Source of the DNA: a virus
Strand: one strand, 5' to 3'
Virus record (IMG/VR): IMGVR_UViG_3300044701_000569
Coordinates: 124,001 to 188,000 of that record
Length of the DNA stretch: 64,000 nucleotides
Numbering within the stretch: position 1 is the stretch's first letter; each line of letters begins with the position of its first letter. Position numbers and translations under genes: made by a program. Below the pieces are notes generated by a model. That model saw only the letters and a list, made by a program, of their open reading frames with translations, ran no database searches and had not been told where the DNA came from. Positions 21,201-30,670 of the stretch are shown here, piece by piece.

Positions 21201-24200
21201 TGCTGTTGACAATGTTCAACAGGTTGAATACACTCTTGAAGAAAAGAAATTCCAAGAAGCGCCGCAGCCAGTACAGTTAGTTGATCAGTTACCAGTTGAA
21301 TCGTTTGATAATATCTATAGAATAAGACCATTTGAAGTTTACGACAAACCTGAAGGATACAATCATAAGCCGTTTCCAACTACTACAATAGATCCCGACT
21401 ATCTATTAAGCAGTGGTTATGTACACGAAGAAGATGTTGAGTACAAGGCCGGCTCTATTGATGATTTAGAAATAACAGATATTAATCAGCTACAGCTAGG
21501 ACAGTATATTTGGTTAACTAGAACTAACAGTGATGGGTGGACCGTTTATCAAATTTCTGATGCTATTGCAAATGTTACTGCCTTAGAAGCACTAGGTACG
21601 TTTACAGAAAACAACAAACCTATAATCAAATTAACTCTTGATAAATGGGCTGCTCCTATATTAAATGTAGGTGAATTAATTGCTGTCAAAGGAGCGACCG
21701 AATTTAATCTTACAGGTATTCATGAAGTAGATTTTCTAGATGCTGCAACAGTAAACATAGTTGCACCAGTTGAAAATGAAATAGAGCCTTTTGATAATCA
21801 GAAGTTTGTACTTGTAAAGTTAAGACAAGTACGTGTTTCTAATCTAGCTGCATTGAATAATCTAATACAAGAACAGATCTACGACAAGCAAAAAGTTTGG
21901 GTTGATAATTACAAAGATAATAATTGGGGTGTGTATCAGAATTCTCCAGTATACGGTGCAGTACAACAAGCACTAACTAATCCTGCACTGTTTGACAGTA
22001 CAGATCATAGATACAGCACTTCGATGACAGCAACAGATAATAATTATAATCTGTTTGTTTCTGCACCTGGCGACGGCGACGGCGTCGTATATCATTATAG
22101 AAGAACTAGGGATACAAATAATCTAATACAGGAACCAGCAATTAATCCTGATAGAGATCTCTTTAATACTACTAATAGTAACTTTGGCGAAAGTATTTCT
22201 GTAAGTCCTGACGGAGAGTTCTTAGCAGTTGGTATACCAGATGCTAGCCAAATAAAAACAAGATTTAGAGGTAATTTTGATCCCACACAGACTTATAATA
22301 AAAATGAAATAGTAAAATACAGAGAAAGTTTGTGGAAAGCCAATAGAGTTATTCTGCCAACAACAACAAATCAGCCATTCTCAACATTTGATACCTATGT
22401 ACAATTGGTGAACGAAGCTGACAGTGATTCTACAGCTATTAAACTTTTAATATCGGGTAATCCTGGTCTAGATAATAGTATATCAGATCATTTCTTAGTA
22501 CGTGCTCCGTTAGATATGTACCTTGGTACAAAATCTGGAGACCTAGTAAAACTAGGATGGAACCCAGTAAGTTTTGCTTATCCAACACTTGATCCTTATA
22601 CCCCGTTTGACAATGAGATACCTGAACTGTCTTCTTATATTGAAAATACACATGAGATACAGGCTAAGATTGATCACATATTATTTGTTGAAACATTTGT
22701 TGGTCTACCTGAGGTAGGAGAGCGAGTAACAACAAATACCGGGTCAGGCATAGTTCATTATGTAGATATCAAGGGTGATAGTGCAGTTATTTACGTTAAG
22801 GAAACTAACGGTACTTTTGATTTAACTGGTGAATTGTTTATTGATGACGCAGACTTTATTGGTTTTTATTCTGAAGAAGAAACTTATAATGTTGCAAGCA
22901 ATCTAGGAGGTTTCTGGTTATTTAAAACCTATAGAGTTGGAGAACCACCCGAATCAGGTTATACTAGTGAGCTGTCAAATGTAGACGGTTTTACTTACAA
23001 TAATAATAGCCGCTGGTATGACATTGGTAGAGGACTAGTTTATGTAGACGTTGTTACTGAAGAACACATAGGTAATCCTGGCAGACCATTTAACTATTAT
23101 AATATACAAAAGACTATCAGTGAAATAGGTGTTTACATCAGTAATAATAATCAAGCTAGTTTTATTGGACAGCTAACTTATTTTGGTGATCCTGGTAGAA
23201 CCTATCTTGTAGATACAGAAGATGAATATCCATCTAATCTATGGGTAGTCCGTGGATCAAAGGTTTATACTGACACTATTGAAACAGGTGACCACATTGA
23301 ATTTCGTCTTTATGATCTAGACAACAGAACTATCGATCTAGCATCAGCTGGACTTAGCTACGACATTTTAAATAAAGAACAAACTGTTTACGATCTTTGG
23401 GACGGATACATTGATTTTGAATACACTCGCTTCAACGCAGATGGTGATCCTTACGAGCCTGTAATAGGCGATATCTTACAAGATATACAAACACCGTTTG
23501 ATGAATTTGGAGGATTAGCACTTACTAGCTATTCAACTAGCACTGCTGAAGTTGTATTTTATCAACGAAAATTTAACTTTGTGCGTGTGTTTGTAAAGAA
23601 TAAAACAGGTAACTGGGCAAGACTAAACAACATTGGAAGAGTTGAAGTACGTAGACTTGCTAATGTTACTGCACGTGGATCAAGTGATGTTTCGAGAACC
23701 ATCGCTACAATAAACGATTTTAACAATGATGTTGTGCTAGGAAATGATCTTATTGGTAAGCTAGTTGTTTTCCAACATACTAGTAATTTTCCTCTAGTTT
23801 CAAATCCTTATATAACAGACGAAGAATATTATTTCTTCAATGAAGTAATTGATAACGGTGCTGCTAGAGACGAAAATCCACCAAACAGTTTAAACAAGGA
23901 CTATACGCAGGTTTATAATATTCCGGGCGATGAGTTTGGTGCAGTAGGTCCTAATAGTGCAGGCGCAGTTGCAATTTATAACAAAACTGCAAACGGTTCT
24001 TATAAGCTTCTAGTTCTGTTAAGTAGCGAATATGCAACGACTAATAGAAAATTTGGACAAAAAGTTAAGATAATACAGAACAAAGGTCTGTACACATTAT
24101 TTGCTTCTAGCGTTGGTGACACTTCGGACGATTACGGATCAATTGAAATCTTCAAACACGGGTACGAACCTGGCGAATATTTTAAAGGCAATTGGAAAGT

Positions 24201-27200
24201 ATCATCTAGTTACCTAAAAAATGATATTGTACGTAACAGAGACAATTATTACAAGGCAATAAAAAATATTTCTCCTGATGATAGTATTAATATTAATAAT
24301 TCTATCTACTGGAATAAAATTAGCTGGAGACAAGCTAAGGATGAAAATTATCAAGGAGCCCTTAATACTGCGTATCCTTATTCAATAGGATCTATAGTAA
24401 GTTATGACGGCTCATTATATAGAGCAAAAACTAATATTGCTGCAGGATCTAGTTTAAACTTTAATGAGTGGGAATTAGTATCAAACAATATTGATTATTT
24501 GGGATATTTGCCTAACAGAACAAGCAATGCGTTTTATGGTGAAGAAATTTATTCACCGTCAAGCACTTATATAGAACAGTTTGCTATAGATTATGACGTT
24601 AGCGATAGCGGATCAGTTATAGCAGTACTCACAAAAGAAGTTGATTCAGATAGTACTTCTAGAGTCAATCTAGTAATTTATAGATTAATAGATGAGCAAT
24701 ATCTTCTAGATCAAACTATTGAGTTAGGTAAAAATACAACTAGAGTGTCAATAAGTCCTCAAGGAAATATTATTGCTGTATCTGAACCTGAAAATGATGA
24801 AAGAAAAACTGATCAAGGTAAGGTGGTTGTTTACAGACAAGTTAATGGAGCATTTGCTTATGCACAAACTCTGCTTCCTCCGCAAAATGAGGAATCTGAA
24901 AAGTTTGGTTCAAGCATAGCTTTTAGCGATGATAATTTTGTTGTGTCAAGCCTTAACGGTGACATGAAGATACCAACTACATTTGATGTGGATAATAATA
25001 ACGAAACAACGTTTGATAGAGACTACACAACATTTAAAAATGTTATTAAAGATACGGGTGTTGTTTATATATTTGAAGATATTGAAGATAGTTTAGTATA
25101 TTCTGAATCGTTCAGATATGATAATGCTACAATACAGTTTGGTGAAAACTTGTTATCTAATGGTAATCATATCTACGTTGGTATGCAGAGTGTTGGCAAC
25201 GACAACTATAAAGGAACAATTCTTAACTATCGTAAAACAAAGAATGCTGTTGCATGGAACAGAACAAGAGAACTAGTCCCTCCTGTAGATGTTTCAAAGA
25301 TTCGAGGAGCGTTCTTATATAATAAAAGAACTAATCAAATTGTAACTTATTTAGATTACATAGATCCTATACAGGGTAAGATAGCAGGACCTGCAGAACA
25401 AGAAATTACTCATAGAGTTCCTTATGACCCTGCTACATACAACGTTGGTGTATTTACAGGCGTTGACAAAGATACTTTCTGGGCCGAAGAACATGTGGGC
25501 GAAGTATGGTGGAATCTAAAAACAGCAAGATTTACATACCCATATCAAGGAGATATACAGTATCAAAAGGCCAATTGGAATGAGCTACAGCCTGGATCGT
25601 CTATCGATGTTTATGAATGGGTTGAAAGTCGATTCCTTCCTAGTCAGTGGGACACACTAGCTGATAGTGAGTCTGCACTAAACGAAGGCATAAGCGGAGT
25701 TTCAATTTACGGTGATAATCTCTACACTCAAAAGTTTGTATATGATCCTGTTTCTAAAACATTTAGTAATAGATTTTATTTTTGGGTAGGTAGAAAATTA
25801 ACAGTACCCAAAGTTGAAAACAGATCTCTAAGTGTATTTGATATAGCTAGACTAATAGCAACGCCACGAGAGCAAGGCTACAGATTTGTTAACTTCTTAG
25901 GTTCAGATAGATTCCTGTTGAATAATTGTGATTCTTTAATCTATAACGATGATATAGTATTGAATATTAAATATGCAACTGGTAAAAACACAGAACAACA
26001 GCTTCACAGTGCATACTATATTATGTCAGAAGGATTAGAATCAAGTTCTATTCATCCCGACATTGAACGAAAATGGTTTGATAGTTTGATAGGATTTGAT
26101 GAACAGAATAGAACAATTCCTGACACAAAACTAACTGTAAAACAAAAATACGGAGTTCAAAACAGACCTCGACAGAGTATGTTTGTAAACAGAGAAGAAG
26201 CTCTAAAGCAGGTTATTGAAAGAATAAATTCTGTACTAGTTACTGAGTCTATTTTAGATAGTTATAACACATCGTCGCTGATGTTAAAGGATAACGAACC
26301 AACTGAAATAGATAGAACTTTTGACAGCACAATTGATACACTTGAAGAATTAAGATTTGTTAGTACAAACAAGATTTCTCAAGCTGTTCTTACACCTATA
26401 ATTCAAAATGGACGCATTGTTCGTGTTGATATAGATGATCCAGGTCGAGGATATAAAATTGTACCTACATATACACTGGTAGGACCAGGAACTGATGCTG
26501 AATTTGAGCTTACTATTAATAACCTAGGACAAATTACAGATGTAACTATTCTTAATTCAGGAAGAGGTTATGATGATAACACTAGAATCCTTGTTAGAAA
26601 ACATAGTGTATTGGTAAAAAATGATGCATCAATACACGGTAAATGGGCAATTTATTCTTGGAATAATGAAACAAGTTCATGGTTTAGATCTACTATACAA
26701 GGGTATGATGTAACAGCTTATTGGTCTTATGCTGACTGGTATGCTAATGGCTATAACACCTTTACTAAAATAGATCATGAGATTGATGTAACTGATGACA
26801 TTTTTAAACTAAATGTAAATTTAGGTAGTACTGTAAGAATAGCTAATGTAGGATCAGGTGGTTGGTTACTTCTAGAAAAAATAGCAGCAGTTGACTCTGA
26901 AGATTACACTGTTAATTACAAAACTATTGGTAGACAGAACGGAACTATACAATTTAAAGACACTCTGTATAATTTCCAAAAAAATACTATAGGATTTGAT
27001 AATAGAAACTATGACAGTGTTGCATACGACAATCTTTCAGCAAGGGAATTGCGAATCATTTTAAATGCAATAAAGAACGATATTTTTGTAGGTAATTTAA
27101 AAGTTGAATATAACAAATTATTCTTTGCATCTTTACGATATATTCTTACTGAACAGAATTATGTTGATTGGTTCTTTAAGACTAGCTTTATTAAGATTAA

Positions 27201-30200
27201 ACACAATGTTGGTAAGCTAGAACAAGACCTAACTTTTAACACAGATACTTTACCAAGTTATAGAAAATATGTTGAAGAAGTTAAACCTTACAAGACTGTT
27301 ATTAGAGAATTTGTAAGTGCTTATGAAACTACTGAAAATACGAATAGTTCAGTATCTGATTTTGACTTACCTCCATTCTATAGTAAACTAGATAGAAAGA
27401 ATATTACTACTGATGCTATTGTAGTATCAAGTAGAATAATCAGTGACGACGAAAATTTAACAGAATATCCAAGAAAAAATTGGTTAGATAATGTTGGTTA
27501 TATTGTTAAAGAGATACAGGTCAAAAATGGCGGCAGCGGATTCTTATACAAGCCTGTTGTTCGCTTAGTTGGAGGAGGAGGAACAGGTGCTACAGCTGAA
27601 GCATATTTAGGTTATGGAAAAGTTACGTCTATTAAAGTAATAAATCCTGGCAAAAATTACATTACTGCACCTCAGGTTATTATTGAAGGATCTCAACTAG
27701 ACACCGGAACTCCAGCAACTGCTTCTGCTATTCTTGGCAGCGGTGTAGTTAGAACTCCAACAGTAAAAATTAAGTTTGACAGAACTTCTAAAAACTACTT
27801 TATTAGCACATTAGATCAGACTGAAAATTTTATTGGTGAAAGCATAAGAACTACCTACGACCTAGAATGGCCTATCGATTTGCAACCAAAAAATATTAAG
27901 GTTTATATCGATAACGAAGAACAACTTAGAAGTACATATACTTGTTCTAACGCAACAAACAAAGACATTGGTTATACTAGACAACAGGGTAGATTAAAAT
28001 TTGTTAAGCCGCCTGTACTTGATGCAGCTATACGAATAGAATATAAGCGTCCCCTGTCTATGTTAAATGCATCTGATAGAATCAATTTTGCTTATAACCC
28101 TCTAGCAGGAATGCTAGGCAAAGACTTAGCACAGCTAATGGATGGTGTTGACTACGGCGGCGTTGAAGTAACAAGTTTTGACTTTGGTGGTCCTGGTGGC
28201 TGGGACGTAAAAGGATGGTATACTGATACTTGGGACACGTTTGACAATACATTTGAAGATGATGTGTTTACATTTGACGGTTCAACTTCAGTAATAGAAT
28301 TATCAACTGTTCTCGAAAACGGTGTGATCTATAACATATACCTTAACGGTGACAGAATAGATGATCCTAATTTTGGAACACCTCAGCAGTATAATCCTAA
28401 TGCCCGAATGCCAAGTATTATAGGCGACGGTGAAACTAAGATTATTGATCTAGGAGAATACGGATTCTTTGCTAACGACAATGACGTTTTGATTGTTAGA
28501 AAGTACACTAGTGATGGTAGCTTTATTCCAGATCCTGAAAGTTATGATACTGCATTATCTGGTGGAGATTTACCTTATACTACAGCTAAGGGAGTTAGGG
28601 CTGAAGAAATTGTAGTTGACGGCGACGGATTTGTAACACCTACTACAAGTAAGGGTCCTGAAGAATTAGTACCAGGACAAGTATTAGACACAGTTGATAT
28701 CAAAGTTTATACTAGAGATAGTGTAGGTCAGGGAATGATTTATAGTCAAAGTTACATAATGGATGCAACTGTAACTACATACTCGTTAGGAGTTGTTCCT
28801 GGCACTCGACCTTCTATATTTGTTAAAATGGATAACAGATTATTAGCCAATGAAGAGTATACTATTGATTGGGAAAATAATTCAATAACAATTCTTACAC
28901 CTATAGACGGTGTAGAACTTAATATTTTAACTGTTGAAAGAGGCGGACAGGACATAGTTGACTATGGTAGAATTATAGCAGATGCTTCAACTACTGACTA
29001 TGAAATTTCTAGAAAATATGTAGAAGGAATGACAGCATTTGTTACAGTTGACGGAATTCAAATTCATGTAATTCTGTATGCTTCTGAATTAAACGAAAAT
29101 GCAGTAATTAGATTTGAAGAAGTGCAAGATGCAGGTGCAGTTATACACTGGACGCTGTTTTCAACAGATACGGTTGTAAATTATAGCGTTGTATCAAAGG
29201 AAACTTTTGTAGCAGACGGAGTTAACAATTTGTTTGTATTAGCTTCAGCACCGTTCTATTCAATACCTACAACTTATAATATAATGGTAAAAGTTGAAAA
29301 TAGAATACTTAATCCCGGCTATAATATCCAGTACGAGATTCCCGCTAATAGACAGAGAGAATATCCTTTAGAATCTTTCCAACAACCTGGGAATGCATTA
29401 CTTACTGAAAATATTAATGTCTATGTTAATGGTTCACAAGTATTTGCCCCAACACAATGGAGATTTGACATCTTTAATAGTAGCGTAATACTTTCGGATG
29501 CAGTTGGTGATGTAGGTGATACATTAGAAATATATGTAATATCTGACGGGGAATACCAATTAAACGGCACTAACTTAACAATAGGTCAAACGCCAGACGA
29601 TGGTGATACTGTAGAAGTATTCAAATTTAGCAATCATGACCTTGTTGGCATAGAGCGCATAAACTATGATGTTGTTGCTAGAGATACATTGATAGCAGAA
29701 GATATTGATTATGTAACATACAATCGATTAACAGTAGGTGAAATTAAGTTAAGAAAGCCTGCTGCGGATGTACAATATGTTTGGGTAAGCGTAAATGGAG
29801 AATTATTAACACCTAGTGTTGATTACTATCTTGTTGATAACAAAAAGAAAGTTAGATTAGTTAGAAGACCTGCTCAAAATGATGCAATTGATATCATTCA
29901 CTTTACGCCGCCGGTGTCTCAGCCTAAGTTTGCGTTTAGACAGTTTAAAGACATGCTGAATAGAACACACTACAAGCGTTTAGACGCACCTACTACAGTT
30001 CTAGCACAGCCATTAAACTCTTATGATTTAAGAATTGAAGTTGAAGACGGAACTAGTTTACCGTTGCCAAACAAGGGTGGTAATTTACCGGGTATTATAT
30101 TTGTAAACGGTGAACGTATTGAGTATCTTGTAAAAGAAGGAAATACACTAAGACAACTTCGTAGAGGTACTCTAGGAACAGGTGTAAAAGATACACACGA

Positions 30201-30651
30201 TGCTGGTTCAGACGTATACGATCAGAGTATGCTAAAAACAGTTCCATACAAAGATGTTACACAAATACAAAAAGAAGAGGGTAACGGAGTTACTAGTACA
30301 TGGACATTAAACTTTAAAGCTCAAACAGTTAACGAGTTTGATGTGTTTGTTGCAGGTAGAAGATTAAGAAAAACAGCAATAGCTGTGTTTAATCCTATAC
30401 AAGCACTAGACAGCACCGATGGAGATACTGTATCACCTGCTGAATTTACATTAAATAACACTGTAAATGAAGAAACGGGAGAAATTATTAGTAGTCAAGT
30501 ACAACTTGCTGTTGTACCTGGCAATAAGCAAACAGTAAACTTTATTAGGAAAATAGGAAAAACCTGGGCAGCACCCGGTGAAACACTATCAACCAGTCAG
30601 GCTGATATTGGAATTTTCTTGAGAGCAGGAACAACCAAGCTGCCCGAATAA
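15256..30651 (+). CDS. giant modular baseplate/adhesin structural protein (5131 aa)
   Basis: One uninterrupted frame of 5131 residues, roughly 570-580 kDa, in the place T4 gp7 occupies after gp6. The N-terminus (LPRYFRTEANKKFL, YWIPTGPKTV) looks like a baseplate-docking segment of marine T4-like phages. Modules seen: at least nine beta units of the form V-x-V-N-G-x-x-L with an aromatic D-Y tail (near 754, 984, 4214, 4358, 4522, 4677, 4720, 4842, 5029); FG-GAP-like propeller blades (about 2255-2335, 2890-2970, 3110-3240) with SVSPDGEFLAVGIPDA; five carbohydrate-binding-like units of CBM5/12 style (about 1575, 1838, 2341, 2977, 3038); and two GxGY-type repeats (about 3712-3782 and 4082-4145). 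No catalytic motif or signal peptide is visible. Function is inferred: baseplate wedge plus host-surface binding. Confidence 0.8.
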   Translation: MSNHTQNENALPVPGNNSRAVSDLLPRYFRTEANKKFLQSTLDQLVQPGVAEKISGFFGRKNSKAYAAGDNYIGDVSKARENYQLEPALVIKDNLDNVTFYKDYNDYVNQLKIFGANTTNHSRLNSQETYAWNPNIDWDKFVNFREYYWIPTGPKTVRVTGQAKEVISTYTVRLTDNGDNVSYLFSPDGFTSNPSLKLYRGQTYRFDIDCVGHPMAIAISRTFTPGNAVVVAGREGVRGEGLFDAKLYGNDYDLGDYIILPDSGSVTFDADENVSTLYPDGIRKLGEAGEEIANVYIEKGIIEFTIPINAPDKLYYISKNDVDVSGLIKIYDIEENTFLDVETEILGKKTYKSANGIEFTNGLKVEFLGTVVPKIYSEGNWYVEGVGDKIRLIEEKDLIIPASYTANINVPFDSEGFDTLPFSDSSSYAKEKDYIVINRSSRDRNPWSRYNKWIHKDVLIKTAEYNKIPFDIDENLRAKRPIIEFEAGLKLYNYGSFAKLDVDLVDAFTLDVFSTIEGSLGYNIDGIDVADGMRILFTADRDKLVNGKIYQVKFVTIGNNRQISLIEVSDSEPLDLETVFVINGNNYGGKTFHYHGDRWMLAQEKTKRNQPPLFELVDAEGNNQSNSNIFNATTFKGSKIFSYKIGNGANDIELGFPLSYKNIENSGDIEFEFNLLTDTFTYQTETDIISVSTSTSCLKKFTDRTNFDYVNGWSKTPTVSKQKVIRQYVSTQAENNNFQIDVYNKAAFITDLRVNVFVNNKLKKQELDYTLDRINEKVFVRFFNDLEENSNVILKTDSTTPKNDNGWYDFPINLERNPLNEDISTFTLGEVIDHVDSMIEDIYEFTGTYPGPSNLRDLGELDVYGKRFVKHSSPLNLALYHITNKKYNIVKAMDYSRKEYARFKRIFIETASTLGYDGEIKQHVDLILKEINRDKVKSQPFYFSDMINWGNDNKVIEYEVLDPRNPFYPLSEVFDITVPSQRAVNVYLNGYQLVHNKDYTFNNEGFLVLDSYQQEGDILRIYETSSTDGSFIPPTPTKLGLYPSYVPQLIIDDTYLSEEPVINGPFKIYGEDETTSKIGWFYPVYTSRRAAQNADSNNAAKQLVLAGYNRVLYIPTNTGIEAGTDNVELDEYPVGTAVIRGHDGSFVKAFKDYRDTLIIDLEKRIFNNIKVFYNPLETELLYGEGTLSLFDFVPGKFRKTEFTRNEINESLRGSFVEWLSLVETDYTSNYFYERENQFTFNYSTMTNVVDGTSLPGFWRGVYKEQFDTDRPHSHPWEILGFTIKPKWWNEVYGPAPYTGNNGVMWGDIEKGIIREPGKQVRVLEKFARPGLTSFIPVDSKGRLLSPIAANIAKNFVYRNTTQSFEFGDEAPVETAWRRSSEYPFAILRAWVLNQPSKAMGVGFDTSRLDKNLVGQYVYKDTKKHLTLADLQLPNTYEDASRIQTSGLINFIYNLVASNILTVYNDYKTDLVSIRNQLGLKLGGFTDKQKLKIVLDSRSPKASESEGVFVPEENYQVFLNTSSPVETIVYSGVIVEKAPDGFIIRGYNNEIPYFKYFQTQSTQNDVTVVVGGITESASEWAANRRYVKGQLLINSFKYYRVTDNFTSGPSFTTNNLALLSDIPIVGGKRAQFKKNFLKSSNKILTYGTKLSTSQDVVDFILGYDAYLKYQGFTFDYFNRETNFVENWDNAAREFLFWTTQGWASGTTISLSPGATSLNLSTAYSVADDILDVFYSYGVVKQDGDALDRKFISIYRNKNVFEVRPKNTNDGIYGVSIPVVQKEHVLLIDNTTVFNDIIYQPSTGYRQERLKVTGYRSDNWTGGLDIPGFIFDDATITDWEPWQDYSVGSLVKFKQFYYVAIYQITGSEEFNSNFWYRLNEKPVPKLYTNFDYKINQFSDFYDLDSDNFDAEQQRLAQHLIGYQKREYLANIINDDISQYKFYQGFIQDKGTKNAITKLFDPLSGSDRDSFDFYEEWAIQVGRYGAVDNVQQVEYTLEEKKFQEAPQPVQLVDQLPVESFDNIYRIRPFEVYDKPEGYNHKPFPTTTIDPDYLLSSGYVHEEDVEYKAGSIDDLEITDINQLQLGQYIWLTRTNSDGWTVYQISDAIANVTALEALGTFTENNKPIIKLTLDKWAAPILNVGELIAVKGATEFNLTGIHEVDFLDAATVNIVAPVENEIEPFDNQKFVLVKLRQVRVSNLAALNNLIQEQIYDKQKVWVDNYKDNNWGVYQNSPVYGAVQQALTNPALFDSTDHRYSTSMTATDNNYNLFVSAPGDGDGVVYHYRRTRDTNNLIQEPAINPDRDLFNTTNSNFGESISVSPDGEFLAVGIPDASQIKTRFRGNFDPTQTYNKNEIVKYRESLWKANRVILPTTTNQPFSTFDTYVQLVNEADSDSTAIKLLISGNPGLDNSISDHFLVRAPLDMYLGTKSGDLVKLGWNPVSFAYPTLDPYTPFDNEIPELSSYIENTHEIQAKIDHILFVETFVGLPEVGERVTTNTGSGIVHYVDIKGDSAVIYVKETNGTFDLTGELFIDDADFIGFYSEEETYNVASNLGGFWLFKTYRVGEPPESGYTSELSNVDGFTYNNNSRWYDIGRGLVYVDVVTEEHIGNPGRPFNYYNIQKTISEIGVYISNNNQASFIGQLTYFGDPGRTYLVDTEDEYPSNLWVVRGSKVYTDTIETGDHIEFRLYDLDNRTIDLASAGLSYDILNKEQTVYDLWDGYIDFEYTRFNADGDPYEPVIGDILQDIQTPFDEFGGLALTSYSTSTAEVVFYQRKFNFVRVFVKNKTGNWARLNNIGRVEVRRLANVTARGSSDVSRTIATINDFNNDVVLGNDLIGKLVVFQHTSNFPLVSNPYITDEEYYFFNEVIDNGAARDENPPNSLNKDYTQVYNIPGDEFGAVGPNSAGAVAIYNKTANGSYKLLVLLSSEYATTNRKFGQKVKIIQNKGLYTLFASSVGDTSDDYGSIEIFKHGYEPGEYFKGNWKVSSSYLKNDIVRNRDNYYKAIKNISPDDSININNSIYWNKISWRQAKDENYQGALNTAYPYSIGSIVSYDGSLYRAKTNIAAGSSLNFNEWELVSNNIDYLGYLPNRTSNAFYGEEIYSPSSTYIEQFAIDYDVSDSGSVIAVLTKEVDSDSTSRVNLVIYRLIDEQYLLDQTIELGKNTTRVSISPQGNIIAVSEPENDERKTDQGKVVVYRQVNGAFAYAQTLLPPQNEESEKFGSSIAFSDDNFVVSSLNGDMKIPTTFDVDNNNETTFDRDYTTFKNVIKDTGVVYIFEDIEDSLVYSESFRYDNATIQFGENLLSNGNHIYVGMQSVGNDNYKGTILNYRKTKNAVAWNRTRELVPPVDVSKIRGAFLYNKRTNQIVTYLDYIDPIQGKIAGPAEQEITHRVPYDPATYNVGVFTGVDKDTFWAEEHVGEVWWNLKTARFTYPYQGDIQYQKANWNELQPGSSIDVYEWVESRFLPSQWDTLADSESALNEGISGVSIYGDNLYTQKFVYDPVSKTFSNRFYFWVGRKLTVPKVENRSLSVFDIARLIATPREQGYRFVNFLGSDRFLLNNCDSLIYNDDIVLNIKYATGKNTEQQLHSAYYIMSEGLESSSIHPDIERKWFDSLIGFDEQNRTIPDTKLTVKQKYGVQNRPRQSMFVNREEALKQVIERINSVLVTESILDSYNTSSLMLKDNEPTEIDRTFDSTIDTLEELRFVSTNKISQAVLTPIIQNGRIVRVDIDDPGRGYKIVPTYTLVGPGTDAEFELTINNLGQITDVTILNSGRGYDDNTRILVRKHSVLVKNDASIHGKWAIYSWNNETSSWFRSTIQGYDVTAYWSYADWYANGYNTFTKIDHEIDVTDDIFKLNVNLGSTVRIANVGSGGWLLLEKIAAVDSEDYTVNYKTIGRQNGTIQFKDTLYNFQKNTIGFDNRNYDSVAYDNLSARELRIILNAIKNDIFVGNLKVEYNKLFFASLRYILTEQNYVDWFFKTSFIKIKHNVGKLEQDLTFNTDTLPSYRKYVEEVKPYKTVIREFVSAYETTENTNSSVSDFDLPPFYSKLDRKNITTDAIVVSSRIISDDENLTEYPRKNWLDNVGYIVKEIQVKNGGSGFLYKPVVRLVGGGGTGATAEAYLGYGKVTSIKVINPGKNYITAPQVIIEGSQLDTGTPATASAILGSGVVRTPTVKIKFDRTSKNYFISTLDQTENFIGESIRTTYDLEWPIDLQPKNIKVYIDNEEQLRSTYTCSNATNKDIGYTRQQGRLKFVKPPVLDAAIRIEYKRPLSMLNASDRINFAYNPLAGMLGKDLAQLMDGVDYGGVEVTSFDFGGPGGWDVKGWYTDTWDTFDNTFEDDVFTFDGSTSVIELSTVLENGVIYNIYLNGDRIDDPNFGTPQQYNPNARMPSIIGDGETKIIDLGEYGFFANDNDVLIVRKYTSDGSFIPDPESYDTALSGGDLPYTTAKGVRAEEIVVDGDGFVTPTTSKGPEELVPGQVLDTVDIKVYTRDSVGQGMIYSQSYIMDATVTTYSLGVVPGTRPSIFVKMDNRLLANEEYTIDWENNSITILTPIDGVELNILTVERGGQDIVDYGRIIADASTTDYEISRKYVEGMTAFVTVDGIQIHVILYASELNENAVIRFEEVQDAGAVIHWTLFSTDTVVNYSVVSKETFVADGVNNLFVLASAPFYSIPTTYNIMVKVENRILNPGYNIQYEIPANRQREYPLESFQQPGNALLTENINVYVNGSQVFAPTQWRFDIFNSSVILSDAVGDVGDTLEIYVISDGEYQLNGTNLTIGQTPDDGDTVEVFKFSNHDLVGIERINYDVVARDTLIAEDIDYVTYNRLTVGEIKLRKPAADVQYVWVSVNGELLTPSVDYYLVDNKKKVRLVRRPAQNDAIDIIHFTPPVSQPKFAFRQFKDMLNRTHYKRLDAPTTVLAQPLNSYDLRIEVEDGTSLPLPNKGGNLPGIIFVNGERIEYLVKEGNTLRQLRRGTLGTGVKDTHDAGSDVYDQSMLKTVPYKDVTQIQKEEGNGVTSTWTLNFKAQTVNEFDVFVAGRRLRKTAIAVFNPIQALDSTDGDTVSPAEFTLNNTVNEETGEIISSQVQLAVVPGNKQTVNFIRKIGKTWAAPGETLSTSQADIGIFLRAGTTKLPE

Positions 30652-30654
30652 ATA
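30647..30654 (+). promoter_or_regulatory. late promoter before the fibre operon
   Basis: AATAAATA, seven of eight matches to TATAAATA, overlaps the stop codon of the giant gene and ends 16 bases before the ATG at 30671. It is the only promoter-like element between the giant gene and the fibre genes. Confidence 0.55.
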
Positions 30655-30670
30655 CAATGTGGAAAAGGAA

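Noticed and set aside
15256-30651. Several genes fused by a sequencing error
   Set aside because: The frame is continuous without internal ribosome-binding site plus start combinations at module borders, and modules of the same type recur at both ends.
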